Assembly (NCBI RefSeq): GCF_036014175.1
Contig: NZ_CP107917.1
Coordinates: forward strand, 5,952,001 to 6,016,000
DNA: 64,000 nt
Direction: 5' to 3'
From: Streptomyces sp. NBC_00443
GTDB taxonomy: Bacteria; Actinomycetota; Actinomycetes; Streptomycetales; Streptomycetaceae
A program made the translations under genes and the position numbers. Below the pieces are notes generated by a model, which saw only the letters and a program-made list of their open reading frames with translations, was not told the origin of the DNA and made no database searches. Of this stretch, positions 53,364-62,168 are shown one piece after another; position 1 is the stretch's first letter, and every line of letters begins with the position of its first letter.

Positions 53364-54254
53364 TCAACCCTTTACTCCGGTGAGCGTGACGCCTTCGACG
53401 AACGCCTTCTGGGCGAAGAAGAACACGAGGATCACGGGGGCCATGACCAGGACCGTGGCGGCCATGGTGAGGTTCCAGTCGGTGTGGTGGGCGCCCTTGA
53501 ACGACTCCAGGCCGTAGGAGAGCGTCCAGGCGCCCGGGTTCTCGGACGCGTAGATCTGGGGGCCGAAGTAGTCGTTCCACGCGTAGAAGAACTGGAACAG
53601 GGCCACTGCGGCTATGCCCGGCTTCGCCATGGGGAGGACGACCCGAAGGAGCGTGCGCAGTTCGCCGCAGCCGTCGACCCTGGCCGCGTCCAGGTACTCG
53701 TTCGGGATGGTCATCAGGAACTGGCGCAGGAGGAAGATCGAGAACGCGTCGCCGAACGCCATCGGGATGATCAAGGGCCACAGGGTTCCCGAGAGGTCCA
53801 GCTGCTTCGCCCAGAACAGGTACATCGGGATGATGATCACCTGGGGCGGCAGCATCATCATCGAGATGACCAGCATCAGGGACAGGTTCCGGCCACGGAA
53901 GCGGAACTTGGCGAGCGCGTACGCCACCGGGATCGACGAGACGACGGTGAGCAGCGTGCCCAGGCCGGCGTAGAGCAGGGTGTTCTTCCACCAGGTCAGG
54001 AAGCCGGGGGTGTCGAAGACCTTGGCGTAGTTGCCCCACGCCCAGGTGTCCGGGACCAGGTCGCGGGTGAGTGTCTGCTGGTCGCTCATCAGCGAGGTCA
54101 GGACGACGAACACGAAGGGCAGGGTGAAGAAGAGCGCGGCGGCGAGGCCGAGGGAGTGGATCGCTATCCATTCCAGGAGTGCCCGGCGGCGGGCCGTGCG
54201 CTCGGCGGTGGTCGGGGCCTCCAACTGCACCGGTTTGTCCAGTACTTGGGTCAT
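53364..54254 (-). CDS. csnG: Carbohydrate ABC transporter permease, MalG type (CsnG-like)
   Basis: A 296-residue permease with six membrane helices, the cytoplasmic EAA loop (EYLDAARVDGCGELRTLLRVVLPMAKPG) that docks the ATPase, and the C-terminal EGVTLTGVKG end typical of MalG-type CUT1 permeases. No ATPase gene is present in the operon, so it must share a multitask ATPase such as MsiK, as other Streptomyces sugar importers do. It lies 2 bases after the partner permease's stop. Confidence 0.9.
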   Translation of the reverse strand: MTQVLDKPVQLEAPTTAERTARRRALLEWIAIHSLGLAAALFFTLPFVFVVLTSLMSDQQTLTRDLVPDTWAWGNYAKVFDTPGFLTWWKNTLLYAGLGTLLTVVSSIPVAYALAKFRFRGRNLSLMLVISMMMLPPQVIIIPMYLFWAKQLDLSGTLWPLIIPMAFGDAFSIFLLRQFLMTIPNEYLDAARVDGCGELRTLLRVVLPMAKPGIAAVALFQFFYAWNDYFGPQIYASENPGAWTLSYGLESFKGAHHTDWNLTMAATVLVMAPVILVFFFAQKAFVEGVTLTGVKG

Positions 54255-54256
54255 GG

Positions 54257-55198
54257 TCAGTCACCTGCCTGGATCAGTCCGCCCCGGCGCCGCATCAGCA
54301 GCGCGGTGAAGGCCATGGCGAGGGCGAACAGCACGAGGGCGACCACGCAGGCAGAGCCGTAGTCGAAGCGCTGGAAGCCGAGGTTGTAGACGAGCTGGGG
54401 GAGGGTCAGGGTCGACTTGTCGGGGTAGCCCGGTTCGAACTGCTGGCCGGAGCCGCCGATGATGCCGGAGGCGACCTTTCCGGCGACCAGCGGCTGCGTG
54501 TAGTACTGCATCGTCTGGATCACGCCCGTGACCACGGCGAACATCACGATCGGCGAGATGTTCGGCAGCGTGACGTAGCGGAAGCGCTGCCACGCGGATG
54601 TGCCGTCCAGCTCAGCCGCCTCGTACTGCTCCTTCGGTACGTCGAGCAGCGCGGCCATGAAGATGACCATGAGGTCGCCCACACCCCACAGCGCCAGCGC
54701 GGTGAGCGCCGGCTTGGACCAGGTGGGGTCCGTGAACCAGCCGGGGGTCGGCAGGCCCAGGCCGTCGAGGACCGAGTTGACCGGGCCGGTGCCGGGGTTG
54801 AGGAGGAAGACGAAGGCCAGGGTCGCGGCGACCGGCGGGGCGAGGTACGGCAGGTAGAACAGGGTGCGGAAGACGCCTGCCCCTGTCTTGATCTTGGTGA
54901 TGAGCAGACCGATGCCGAGGCCGAACACCACCCGGCAGGTGACCATCACCAGCACCAGCCAGAGCGTGTTGCGCAGCGCCGGCCAGAACATCGGGTAGTC
55001 GTTGAAGACGTAGGCCCAGTTGCCCAGGCCGCGGAAGACCGGTGTGCCGAAGCCGTCGTACTTCATGAAGGAGAAGTACACGGTGGACACCAGGGGGTAG
55101 GCGAAGAAGACGCCGAAACCGATGAGCCACGGTGACAGGAAGGCCACCGTTCGAAGCGCCGACCTGCGGCGCTTCGCGCGGAGAGTGTGCGTGGACAT
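54257..55198 (-). CDS. csnF: Carbohydrate ABC transporter permease, MalF type (CsnF-like)
   Basis: A 313-residue permease with six predicted helices and the EAA loop EQYEAAELDGTSAWQRFRYVTLPNISP. Basic N-terminus (RAKRRRSALR) then the FLSPWLIGFGVFFAYPL helix typical of CUT1 membrane subunits. Start at ATG 55198, 8 bases after the binding-protein gene. The frame is open upstream only as a shadow of that gene. Confidence 0.9.
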   Translation of the reverse strand: MSTHTLRAKRRRSALRTVAFLSPWLIGFGVFFAYPLVSTVYFSFMKYDGFGTPVFRGLGNWAYVFNDYPMFWPALRNTLWLVLVMVTCRVVFGLGIGLLITKIKTGAGVFRTLFYLPYLAPPVAATLAFVFLLNPGTGPVNSVLDGLGLPTPGWFTDPTWSKPALTALALWGVGDLMVIFMAALLDVPKEQYEAAELDGTSAWQRFRYVTLPNISPIVMFAVVTGVIQTMQYYTQPLVAGKVASGIIGGSGQQFEPGYPDKSTLTLPQLVYNLGFQRFDYGSACVVALVLFALAMAFTALLMRRRGGLIQAGD

Positions 55199-55206
55199 CG
55201 ACGGCG

Positions 55207-56568
55207 CTACTTCGCCTGCTCGATGTCGGTGTCGATCTGCTTGGCGGTCTTCTCCAGACCTGCCTTCAGGTCCTTCACCTTGCCGGACTCGTACTGGTAG
55301 CCGAAGTCCTGAAGGGTCGTCTGGTACGTCGAGCCGTTGACGGAGGCCGGCGGCGTGTTCGAGTGCGCGTTCTGGGCGATGTCCAGGAACGTCTTGAAGC
55401 CGGGGTCCACCTTCAGGGCGGGCGACTTCAGGGCGGCGAACGTGGAGGGCACGTTGTGGATGGCGTTGGCGAAGGAGACGACGGCCTCGGTGTCGGTCGT
55501 CAGGTACTTCACCAGCTCCCAGGCCGCGTTCTGCTTCTTGCTCTGCGGGGCGATGCCGATGATCGTGCCGGAGAGGAAGCCCTTGCCGTACTCGTCGGCC
55601 TCGTCGTCGGCGACGGGCATCGGAGCCGTGCCGACCTCGAAATCGACGCCGGCCTGCTGGGTCATGCCCAGGCGCCACTCGCCGTCGAGCTGCATGGCCA
55701 CCTGGCCGGTCTGGAACGGGTGCTTGGCGCCCCACTCGTCACCGAAGGTGTTGCGGTACTTCTCCAGCTTCGCGAAGCCGCCGAGGTCGTCGATGAGCTT
55801 CTTCTGGTACGTGAACATCTCGGCGAAGGCCGGGTCCTTGGCGATGTTGGACTTGCCGTCCTGGTCGAAGTAGGTGTGGTCCCACTGGGACATGTAGTGG
55901 TCCACGACCGTCTCGTAGCCGTGGTAGGTCGGCATGAAGCCGAGCTGCTCGTAGCTGTCGCCCTTGGCCTTGGTCAGCTTCTTGGCGACCGTCGCGAACT
56001 CCGACCAGGTCTTCGGCGGGGACTTGATGCCCGCCTTCTCGAAGGCGTCCTTGTTGTAGTAGAGGCCGTAGGCGTCGCCCAGCAGGGGCAGTGCGCAGCG
56101 GGTGCCCTCGAACTGGGTGTAGTCGAGCATCGGCTTCGGGATGAGCTTGTCGAGGTCGAGCTTCGACTTCTCGATGAAGGGCTTCAGGTCGAGGAAGGCG
56201 CCCGAGGAGCAGAACTTGCCGATGTTGGAGGTCGTGAACGACGACACCGCGTCGGGGCCGCTGGAACCGCCCGCGCGCAGGGCCTGGTTGAGCTTGTCGT
56301 CGTTGATGTTGCCGACGATCTTCACCGTGATGTTCGGGTGGGCCTTCTCGAAGCGGTCGACGTTCTCCTGGATCGCCTTGGCCTCGGCGGGTGCGCTCCA
56401 GCCGTGCCAGAAGGTGATCGTCGTCTTCGCGTTGGGGTCGTCGGTGGCGGCGGACTCCGACTGGCCGGTACAGGCCGTGGCGAGGAGGGCCAGGGAGGCG
56501 GTGGCGGCGAGGGCGGCGGCTGTCTTGCGGGTGGGTGAGGGTATGACGTTCCAGGACTTTCCGGGCAT
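55207..56568 (-). CDS. csnE: Sugar-binding lipoprotein of ABC transporter (CsnE-like)
   Basis: A 453-residue family 1 solute-binding protein with a lipoprotein signal: charged start, hydrophobic core and lipobox ALLATAC (Cys33) for membrane anchoring. The mature protein opens with TITFWHGWSAPAEAKAIQENV, and contains YGLYYNKDAFEKAGI and GQVAMQLDGEWRLG, typical of CUT1 binding proteins. Together with two permeases, a GH4 enzyme and a kinase under a ROK regulator it matches the chitosan-oligosaccharide transporter. RBS GGGAG about 8 bases upstream. Confidence 0.9.
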   Translation of the reverse strand: MPGKSWNVIPSPTRKTAAALAATASLALLATACTGQSESAATDDPNAKTTITFWHGWSAPAEAKAIQENVDRFEKAHPNITVKIVGNINDDKLNQALRAGGSSGPDAVSSFTTSNIGKFCSSGAFLDLKPFIEKSKLDLDKLIPKPMLDYTQFEGTRCALPLLGDAYGLYYNKDAFEKAGIKSPPKTWSEFATVAKKLTKAKGDSYEQLGFMPTYHGYETVVDHYMSQWDHTYFDQDGKSNIAKDPAFAEMFTYQKKLIDDLGGFAKLEKYRNTFGDEWGAKHPFQTGQVAMQLDGEWRLGMTQQAGVDFEVGTAPMPVADDEADEYGKGFLSGTIIGIAPQSKKQNAAWELVKYLTTDTEAVVSFANAIHNVPSTFAALKSPALKVDPGFKTFLDIAQNAHSNTPPASVNGSTYQTTLQDFGYQYESGKVKDLKAGLEKTAKQIDTDIEQAK

Positions 56569-56662
56569 GGCGAGGTCTCCCAAGGGCGGGAACGGGGTGG
56601 GTGAGGGAAGGCGGGGGGGTGAGTCAGGGGGTGCGGAGGAGGCGAGCCGGGGAGCGGGGCCG

Positions 56663-57874
56663 TCAGCGGGCGGTGTCGAAGACCTCGTCGCGTGTGGTCG
56701 CGAGCGCGCTCTCCAACGCGCCCCGCAGCACCGGGTGTTCACGTACGTCGCCGACGACCAGCCTGGGCCGCGCCGCGGCCAGTTCCTCCAGCTCGGACTG
56801 GACGAGGGCGCGCAGCACCTCACCGCCGGAGGTGAGGGAGGCGCCGCTGAGGACGATGAGTTCGGGGTCGAGGACGGAGACCAGCGAGGCGAGACCGGTG
56901 GCCAGCCGGGTCGCGTAGGTCTGGAGGAGCAGCCGGTGCGGGTCGCTGTCCTCGGTGGCGGCCCGTTCGACGAGGGTGGCGGCGGCCTCGGCGTACGGCG
57001 TCGACGGGATGTTGCCGATGCCGAGTTCGCGGGCGAGCCGGGGGATCGCCTGCGAACCGGCCAGCTCCTGGTAGCCGCCGCTGTTGGCCTTGGTGACCTG
57101 CCGGACCAGGGGCGTTCCGGGAACCGGCAGGAAACCCACCTCGCCCGCGCCGCCGGTCCAGCCGCGGTGCAGCCGGCCGCCGAGGATCAGGGCGGCGCCG
57201 AGGCCCCCCTCGTTCCACAGCAGTACGAAGTCCTCGTGGCCGCGGGCCGCGCCGAGCCGCTGCTCGGCCACCGCCGCGAGGTTGACGTCGTTCTCGTACT
57301 CGACCGGCATCGGCAGGGCCGCGGCGAGTTCGTCCAGGAGTGCGGGGGTGTGCCAGCCGGGGAGGTGGGAGGCGTAGCGCAGCCGGCCCGTGTTGGGGTC
57401 GAAGGCGCCGGGGGTGCCGATGACGAGCCGGTGGACGTCGTCGCGGGCGAGGCCCGCCGCCTTCACCGCGCCGTCCAGGGTGTCGGTGACCTGCCGGACG
57501 ACGGGCTGGGCCGGGCGCCTGCCGGGGGTGGGCAGTTCGTACGACCCGACCGTGCGGCCCGTGACGTCGGCGACGGCGGCGAGGATGCGTTCGGGGGTGA
57601 CATCGAGCCCCGCGGCATAGGCGGCGGCCGGGTTGACCTCGTACAGCTGGGCGCCCGGGCCGGGGCGGCCTTCCGTGGTGCCGGTCGCCAGGACGAGGCC
57701 GGCGGCCTCCAGGCGGGCCAGCAGCTGGGAGGCGGTCGGCTTGGACAGGCCGGTGAGCTTGCCGATCCGCGTGCGGGACAGCGGCCCGTGCTCCAGGAGG
57801 AGGTCCAGGGCGGCACGGTCGTTCATGGCGCGCAGGACGCGCGGAGTGCCCGGAGTGCCGGCGGTTCCTGCCAT
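56663..57874 (-). CDS. csnR: ROK-family transcriptional repressor (CsnR-like)
   Basis: A 403-residue ROK protein: an N-terminal winged helix (LSRTRIGKLTGLSKPTASQLLARLE, residues 40-65) and a ROK sugar-binding/kinase-fold domain with VIGTPGAFDPNTG, WNEGGLGAALILGG and GGAGEVGFLPV. The usual zinc-cysteine cluster (CxCGxxGC) of active ROK kinases is absent, as expected for a regulator. In Streptomyces CsnR represses chitosanase and its own operon. ATG 57874 chosen; an in-frame GTG at 57886 follows AAAGGCAG. A palindromic operator lies 74 bases upstream. Confidence 0.88.
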   Translation of the reverse strand: MAGTAGTPGTPRVLRAMNDRAALDLLLEHGPLSRTRIGKLTGLSKPTASQLLARLEAAGLVLATGTTEGRPGPGAQLYEVNPAAAYAAGLDVTPERILAAVADVTGRTVGSYELPTPGRRPAQPVVRQVTDTLDGAVKAAGLARDDVHRLVIGTPGAFDPNTGRLRYASHLPGWHTPALLDELAAALPMPVEYENDVNLAAVAEQRLGAARGHEDFVLLWNEGGLGAALILGGRLHRGWTGGAGEVGFLPVPGTPLVRQVTKANSGGYQELAGSQAIPRLARELGIGNIPSTPYAEAAATLVERAATEDSDPHRLLLQTYATRLATGLASLVSVLDPELIVLSGASLTSGGEVLRALVQSELEELAAARPRLVVGDVREHPVLRGALESALATTRDEVFDTAR

Positions 57875-57947
57875 GGGGATCGACACCTGCCTTTCGGCTG
57901 ACCAGCTTCTCAGCGATCTACGAGGGAAGTCCATCCAGGATCACTGT

Positions 57948-57962
57948 TAGGAAAGTTTCCTA
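57948..57962. promoter_or_regulatory. CsnR-type palindromic operator
   Basis: TAGGAAAGTTTCCTA, a perfect 7-bp palindrome around a central G, matching the operator class reported for CsnR. A half-site-like GAGGAAAGTAAG follows at about 57972. It lies upstream of csnR on the minus strand, in the 160-base gap before the MFS gene. Confidence 0.75.
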
Positions 57963-58034
57963 TCTGCTGCCGAGGAAAGTAAGCCCGGCAGGAAGGCGGC
58001 GTCAAGAGAGGTGGTCCGGCAGGCAACAGAGTCG

Positions 58035-59315
58035 TTACTTGACGGCGCTGCGGTCGGCCGCGAGCTCGCGCCGCGGGAGCAGGAGCGGGGTCGCCAGCAG
58101 CAGGACCCCGGCGAGGGCGATCGCCGCGCGCGTGCCGGTCAGCGCGGCCAGCAGGCCCCACAGTGCCGTCGCCGCCGCGGTCGCCGTCTTGCCGGTGATC
58201 GACCAGGCCGTCAGGGTGCGGGTGGTGCGGTCCGGCGGGGTCTGGTCGAGGCGGGTGGTGGCGAGCACCGGGTTGTAGACGCCGATGCAGGTGATCAGGC
58301 CGAACTCGACGGCCATGACGAGGAGCAGGCCCGGCGTGCCCGGCCCGATGAAGGCCAGGCCGACGGGCCAGACGGCGCGCAGGGTCCCCGCGGTCAGCAG
58401 GACCCGGCGCCGGCCGTGCCGGGCGACCAGGCGCCGGGACAGGCGTGAGCCCAGCAGGCCGCCCAGACAGGGCACGGCGAAGGCGAGGCCGTACTGCCAG
58501 GGGGGAAAGCCGAGTTGGCCGAGCATCAGGACGGCGAGCAGCGGGGCCGGCGCCATGATCAGGGCGTTGACCAGGACCGTGTTGAGGAACAGCGGGCGCA
58601 GGGTGGGGTGGCCGAGGATGTGCCGCCAGCCGGCCTGGAGGTCGCTCATCCGCAGGCCTGAGGGGGTGTCAGGGCGCGTCTGCCGCTGCCGTACCGTCTC
58701 CGGCCTCACCCTCTGTTGCCCTTTCCTCTGCTGCCCTTCCTTGCCGCCGATCGCCCGGATTCCCAGTGCCGACAGCAGATAGCTGACCGCGTCCACCAGT
58801 ACCGTCGTCATCGGGCCGAACACACCGACCGCGACCCCGCCGAGCGGTGGGCCGAGTGCGGTGGTCGTCCAGGTCGTGGCCTCGAAGCGGCCGTTCGCCA
58901 CGAGCAGGTCCTCCGGCGGCACCAGGGACTTCAGATATGCGCCGCTCGCCGCGCCGAACGTGATGTCCGCCGTGGCCACCACCACGGACACCACCAGCAA
59001 CTGGCTGAGGGAGAGTCCGTCCAGCGCGAACGCGGCGGGGATGCTCAGCAGTGCCGCACACCGGATCAGGTCCGCCGCGATCATCACCGGCCGCTTCCGG
59101 CGGAACTCCACCCATGCTCCGAGCGGCACCGCGACCACGGCCCCCACCGCGAGGCCCGAAGCCGCCAGCAGCGCGACCTCGGTCGCCCCGGCGTGCAGCA
59201 CGACGACCGCGATCAACGCGAAGGCGTCGAAGGCCAGCCGTGTCCCGAACGCGCTGACCGCGTACGCCGCCCACAGCCACCCGAACGCCCGCCCCAGCCC
59301 CCGCCCGCCCGTCAC
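58035..59315 (-). CDS. MFS transporter
   Basis: A 426-residue major facilitator protein with 12 predicted helices split by a cytoplasmic loop of about 45 residues (Gln/Arg-rich, around residues 195-235). VPLGAWVEFRRKRPVMIAADLIR contains the G-x-x-x-D/E-R-x-x-R/K type loop between helices 2 and 3. The look is that of an Enterobactin-S/TetA-type drug or siderophore exporter, but the substrate cannot be inferred. GTG start. No regulator adjacent. Confidence 0.82.
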   Translation of the reverse strand: MTGGRGLGRAFGWLWAAYAVSAFGTRLAFDAFALIAVVVLHAGATEVALLAASGLAVGAVVAVPLGAWVEFRRKRPVMIAADLIRCAALLSIPAAFALDGLSLSQLLVVSVVVATADITFGAASGAYLKSLVPPEDLLVANGRFEATTWTTTALGPPLGGVAVGVFGPMTTVLVDAVSYLLSALGIRAIGGKEGQQRKGQQRVRPETVRQRQTRPDTPSGLRMSDLQAGWRHILGHPTLRPLFLNTVLVNALIMAPAPLLAVLMLGQLGFPPWQYGLAFAVPCLGGLLGSRLSRRLVARHGRRRVLLTAGTLRAVWPVGLAFIGPGTPGLLLVMAVEFGLITCIGVYNPVLATTRLDQTPPDRTTRTLTAWSITGKTATAAATALWGLLAALTGTRAAIALAGVLLLATPLLLPRRELAADRSAVK

Positions 59316-59352
59316 CGTCCGGACCCTACTCCAGGCCGGTGGGGGGGTCTGT

Positions 59353-59970
59353 TCAGTCCTGGAGGAAGGGGGATGTGTCCAGGGTGGGGTAGGGGGCGGG
59401 GAGGGGGAGGGGTTCGCCCAGGTCGACCTTGGTGTCTGTGTCGTAGTAGGCCTGGGCGGGGTCGCCGCCGGGCAGGACCGGCTCCGTGTAGCAGTGGGCG
59501 GTCTTGGTGTTGCGGTTGACGAGGGCGTAGACGGAGATCCCCGCGGCGGCGTACGTGGCCAGCTTGGCGCCGGTGTCGATCGCGTGGTTGGTGGACGTGA
59601 CCTCGCCGACCAGCGCGACCATGTCGATGGGGTACCAGCCCTTGTGCATCCTCAGGTACGAGTCATCCAGTTCGGTGGGCTCGCGGTGCAGGACGTAGAA
59701 GTCGGGAATCACCAGAGCCATGGTGCTGCCGTCCTGGTGTGCGGCACGGAATCCCATGCCCATGCCTGCCAAGTCCAGTCCGGCCATGTGGAGCTGGAGG
59801 GTGAGTCCGACAGCACCCTTGCTGTGGTTGTAGTCCGGCTGCGGCGGCACGATGACCGTCCCCTCGACGTACTCGGGTCGAATCGGCGCCACGGACGCTT
59901 CTTCGAACGCGATCAACAGATCGATGGGGTCCTGCGTCATGACCGTCTCCATGATGGGTTCGGCACTCAT
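59353..59970 (-). CDS. Uma2-family (DUF820) putative endonuclease
   Basis: A 205-residue protein of the PD-(D/E)xK superfamily as Uma2/DUF820: IRPEYVEGTVIV near the N-terminus, VIPDFYVLHRE with the catalytic Asp, LVGEVTSTNHAIDTGAKLATYAAAGI with Glu and the following Lys, then YALVNRNTK. Streptomyces carry many paralogues and their role is not established. RBS GAGGAG 8 bases before the ATG. It is a stand-alone gene between transport genes. Confidence 0.85.
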   Translation of the reverse strand: MSAEPIMETVMTQDPIDLLIAFEEASVAPIRPEYVEGTVIVPPQPDYNHSKGAVGLTLQLHMAGLDLAGMGMGFRAAHQDGSTMALVIPDFYVLHREPTELDDSYLRMHKGWYPIDMVALVGEVTSTNHAIDTGAKLATYAAAGISVYALVNRNTKTAHCYTEPVLPGGDPAQAYYDTDTKVDLGEPLPLPAPYPTLDTSPFLQD

Positions 59971-60009
59971 CCCTGGTTCTCCTCGTCATGCTGATGCCAG
60001 GCTAAGCCC

Positions 60010-60048
60010 GCACCGGGTGCCCCGGCTGAACGATGGGGCACCCCGTGC
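60010..60048 (-). terminator. Hairpin terminator after the MscS gene
   Basis: A 14-bp stem with one mismatch (60010-60023 with 60035-60048), about 70 bases past the MscS stop on the minus strand. Confidence 0.7.
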
Positions 60049-60118
60049 GCTCCCCGCGCCGGAATGCCCCGACCGTTCACTCGAACGAGTGTGCTGAACC
60101 GTTCCCGCGATCCCGGAC

Positions 60119-61213
60119 CTACTTCGTCACGCTCGGCGGCGTCAGCGGCGTGGCCGCAACGGACTGCGGAGAGGTGGTGCTGGCGTAGGCCGAGGGGGCC
60201 GCCATGCCCGCCGTCGGGTCGGCCACGGCCTCGTCCCCCAGCGCCAGGGGAGCCCGGCCGACGATCGGGATGTCGGCGGCGTCGAAGGCGCGCTTGATGC
60301 GCCAGCGCAGTTCGCGTTCGACGGTCAGGGACTTGCCCGGCATCGTCTTCGCCGAGACGCGTACGACCATCGAGTCCAGCAGCACGCTGTCCAGGCCGAG
60401 GACCTCGATCGGGCCCCAGAGGAGCTCGTTCCAGGGCTCTTCCTTGCTCATCCGCTCGGCGACCGCGTCGATGGTGCTCCTGACCTTGTCCAGGTCCTCG
60501 GAGGAGCGGACGGTGACGTCCACGCCGGCCGTCGACCAGCCCTGGGACAGGTTGCCGATGCGCTTGACCTCGCCGTTGCGGACGTACCAGATCTCGCCGT
60601 TGTCGCCGCGCAGCTTGGTCACGCGCAGGCCGACCTCGATGACCTCGCCGGCGGCGACGCCCGCGTCGATCGTGTCGCCGACGCCGTACTGGTCCTCCAG
60701 GATCATGAAGACGCCGGAGAGGAAGTCCGTGACCAGGTTGCGGGCACCGAAACCGATCGCGACGCCCGCGACACCGGCGGAGGCCAGCAGCGGGGCGAGG
60801 TTGATCTCGAAGGCGGACAGGACCATCAGGGCGGCCGTGCCCATGATCACGAAGCTGGCCACCGAACGCAGCACCGAGCCGATCGCCTGTGAGCGCTGGC
60901 GGCGGCGCTCGACATTGACGAGCAGGCCGCCGAGGGCCGTGCCGTCCACCGCCTGGGCGGTGCGGTTCATCCGGTCGATGAGCTTGGTGATCGCCCGCCG
61001 GATCACCACTCTCAGCACCGCAGCGATGGCCAGGATCAGCAGGACCCTCAGGCCTATCGCGAGCCAGGTCGACCAGTTCTGCTCGACCCAGGTCGCTGCC
61101 TGGGTCGCACTCTCGTGAGCGTCCTTGATCGTGGGAACCGCCGGGGTGGTCGTCCCCGAGGGGGTTGGCGACGGCGTAGGGCCGGCGGCCTGTAGGACGG
61201 CGGACAGGGACAC
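60119..61213 (-). CDS. MscS-family mechanosensitive ion channel
   Basis: A 364-residue small-conductance channel-type protein. Three hydrophobic segments (about residues 50-72, 112-135 and 138-160) precede the pore-lining helix with the Gly/Ala pattern LASAGVAGVAIGFGARNLVTDFLSG. The beta domain follows with LEDQYGVGDTID and VTKLRGDNGEIWYVRNGEV, then an alpha/beta domain and a 45-residue Pro/Ser/Thr-rich tail. It opens under membrane tension on hypo-osmotic shock. GTG start; the N-terminus is Pro/Thr-rich. Confidence 0.9.
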   Translation of the reverse strand: MSLSAVLQAAGPTPSPTPSGTTTPAVPTIKDAHESATQAATWVEQNWSTWLAIGLRVLLILAIAAVLRVVIRRAITKLIDRMNRTAQAVDGTALGGLLVNVERRRQRSQAIGSVLRSVASFVIMGTAALMVLSAFEINLAPLLASAGVAGVAIGFGARNLVTDFLSGVFMILEDQYGVGDTIDAGVAAGEVIEVGLRVTKLRGDNGEIWYVRNGEVKRIGNLSQGWSTAGVDVTVRSSEDLDKVRSTIDAVAERMSKEEPWNELLWGPIEVLGLDSVLLDSMVVRVSAKTMPGKSLTVERELRWRIKRAFDAADIPIVGRAPLALGDEAVADPTAGMAAPSAYASTTSPQSVAATPLTPPSVTK

Positions 61214-61530
61214 GGCAGGTACCTCCAGTGCAGCGGCCCGCCCCGTCGGTAGATGGTCAAGGTCACGAAAGGGTCACCGGCGGGGCAGACCCACCACACT
61301 AACGGGGCATCGTGTGTGGATCGTCGCCATGTTCGAGGGAGGAATCGTGCCCACGTGGGGATGAACTGGTGGGATGAACCGTTCATCGCCCAGGGGATGA
61401 ATCAGATGTGGTCGAAAACACTCTCAGCCCGTTACCGGGACATGGTGGCGCTTTCACCAGGCGAGAGGGGAGACTGACTACAGATCGTCCCGGCGCGAGC
61501 CACGCGCCGCCGACGCCCAAGGAGGCATCC

Positions 61531-62067
61531 GTGCCGCATGTCCTGGTCCTCAACGCGTCGTACGAGCCGCTCGGCGTCGTACCGCTCCGCCGCGCGCTCG
61601 TCCTCGTCCTCGAGAACAAGGCCGTATGCCTCGAGGAGTCCGGCGCCTTCATGCACAGCGCAACCGTCACAGTCCCCGCACCCAGCGTGGTCCGGCTCAA
61701 GCGATTCGTCCGGGTTCCCTATCGGGGGCCCGTTCCTCTTACCCGCAGGGCGCTCTTCGCGCGCGACGGGGGCCGGTGCATGTACTGCGGTGGCGTCGCA
61801 ACCAGCGTCGACCATGTCATTCCGCGCAGCCGCGGGGGCAAGCACGTCTGGGACAACGTGGTGGCGTCCTGCCGCCGCTGCAACCACGTGAAGGCCGACC
61901 GACATCTGTTCGAAATCGGCTGGCGGCTGCGCCACAAACCCGCTCCACCCACCGGTCTCGCCTGGCGCATCATCGGCACCGGACATAGGGACCCACGCTG
62001 GCTGCCGTACTTGCAACCGTACGGCGCCGAGGACGCCATGGCCCGGATCGACGGCATTTCCGCCTGA
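61531..62067 (+). CDS. HNH endonuclease
   Basis: A 178-residue HNH-fold protein: VLNASYEPLGVVPLRRALVL at the N-terminus, zinc site CMYCG and CRRCN, and the catalytic motif SVDHVIPRSRGG followed by NHVKADR. This conserved actinobacterial type (RRXRR/HNH) is chromosomal, not tied to a visible phage or intron here; its biological role is unclear. GTG 61531 has the ideal RBS AAGGAGG 6 bases upstream; the frame extends upstream to 61408 without support. It is divergent from the MscS gene. Confidence 0.9.
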   Translation: MPHVLVLNASYEPLGVVPLRRALVLVLENKAVCLEESGAFMHSATVTVPAPSVVRLKRFVRVPYRGPVPLTRRALFARDGGRCMYCGGVATSVDHVIPRSRGGKHVWDNVVASCRRCNHVKADRHLFEIGWRLRHKPAPPTGLAWRIIGTGHRDPRWLPYLQPYGAEDAMARIDGISA

Positions 62068-62109
62068 CGACCCGGGCCTTCGCATACCTGGCATGCGGCG
62101 GCCGGCTTC

Positions 62110-62142
62110 CGGCCCCGAGGGTCCCCCGTGACCCCGGGGCCG
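62110..62142. terminator. Imperfect hairpin between convergent genes
   Basis: A G/C-rich inverted repeat with one bulge (about 62110-62123 with 62130-62142) between the HNH gene and the convergent permease gene. Confidence 0.5.
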
Positions 62143-62168
62143 TCCGTTCACGCGGCCGCACGGCCGTC

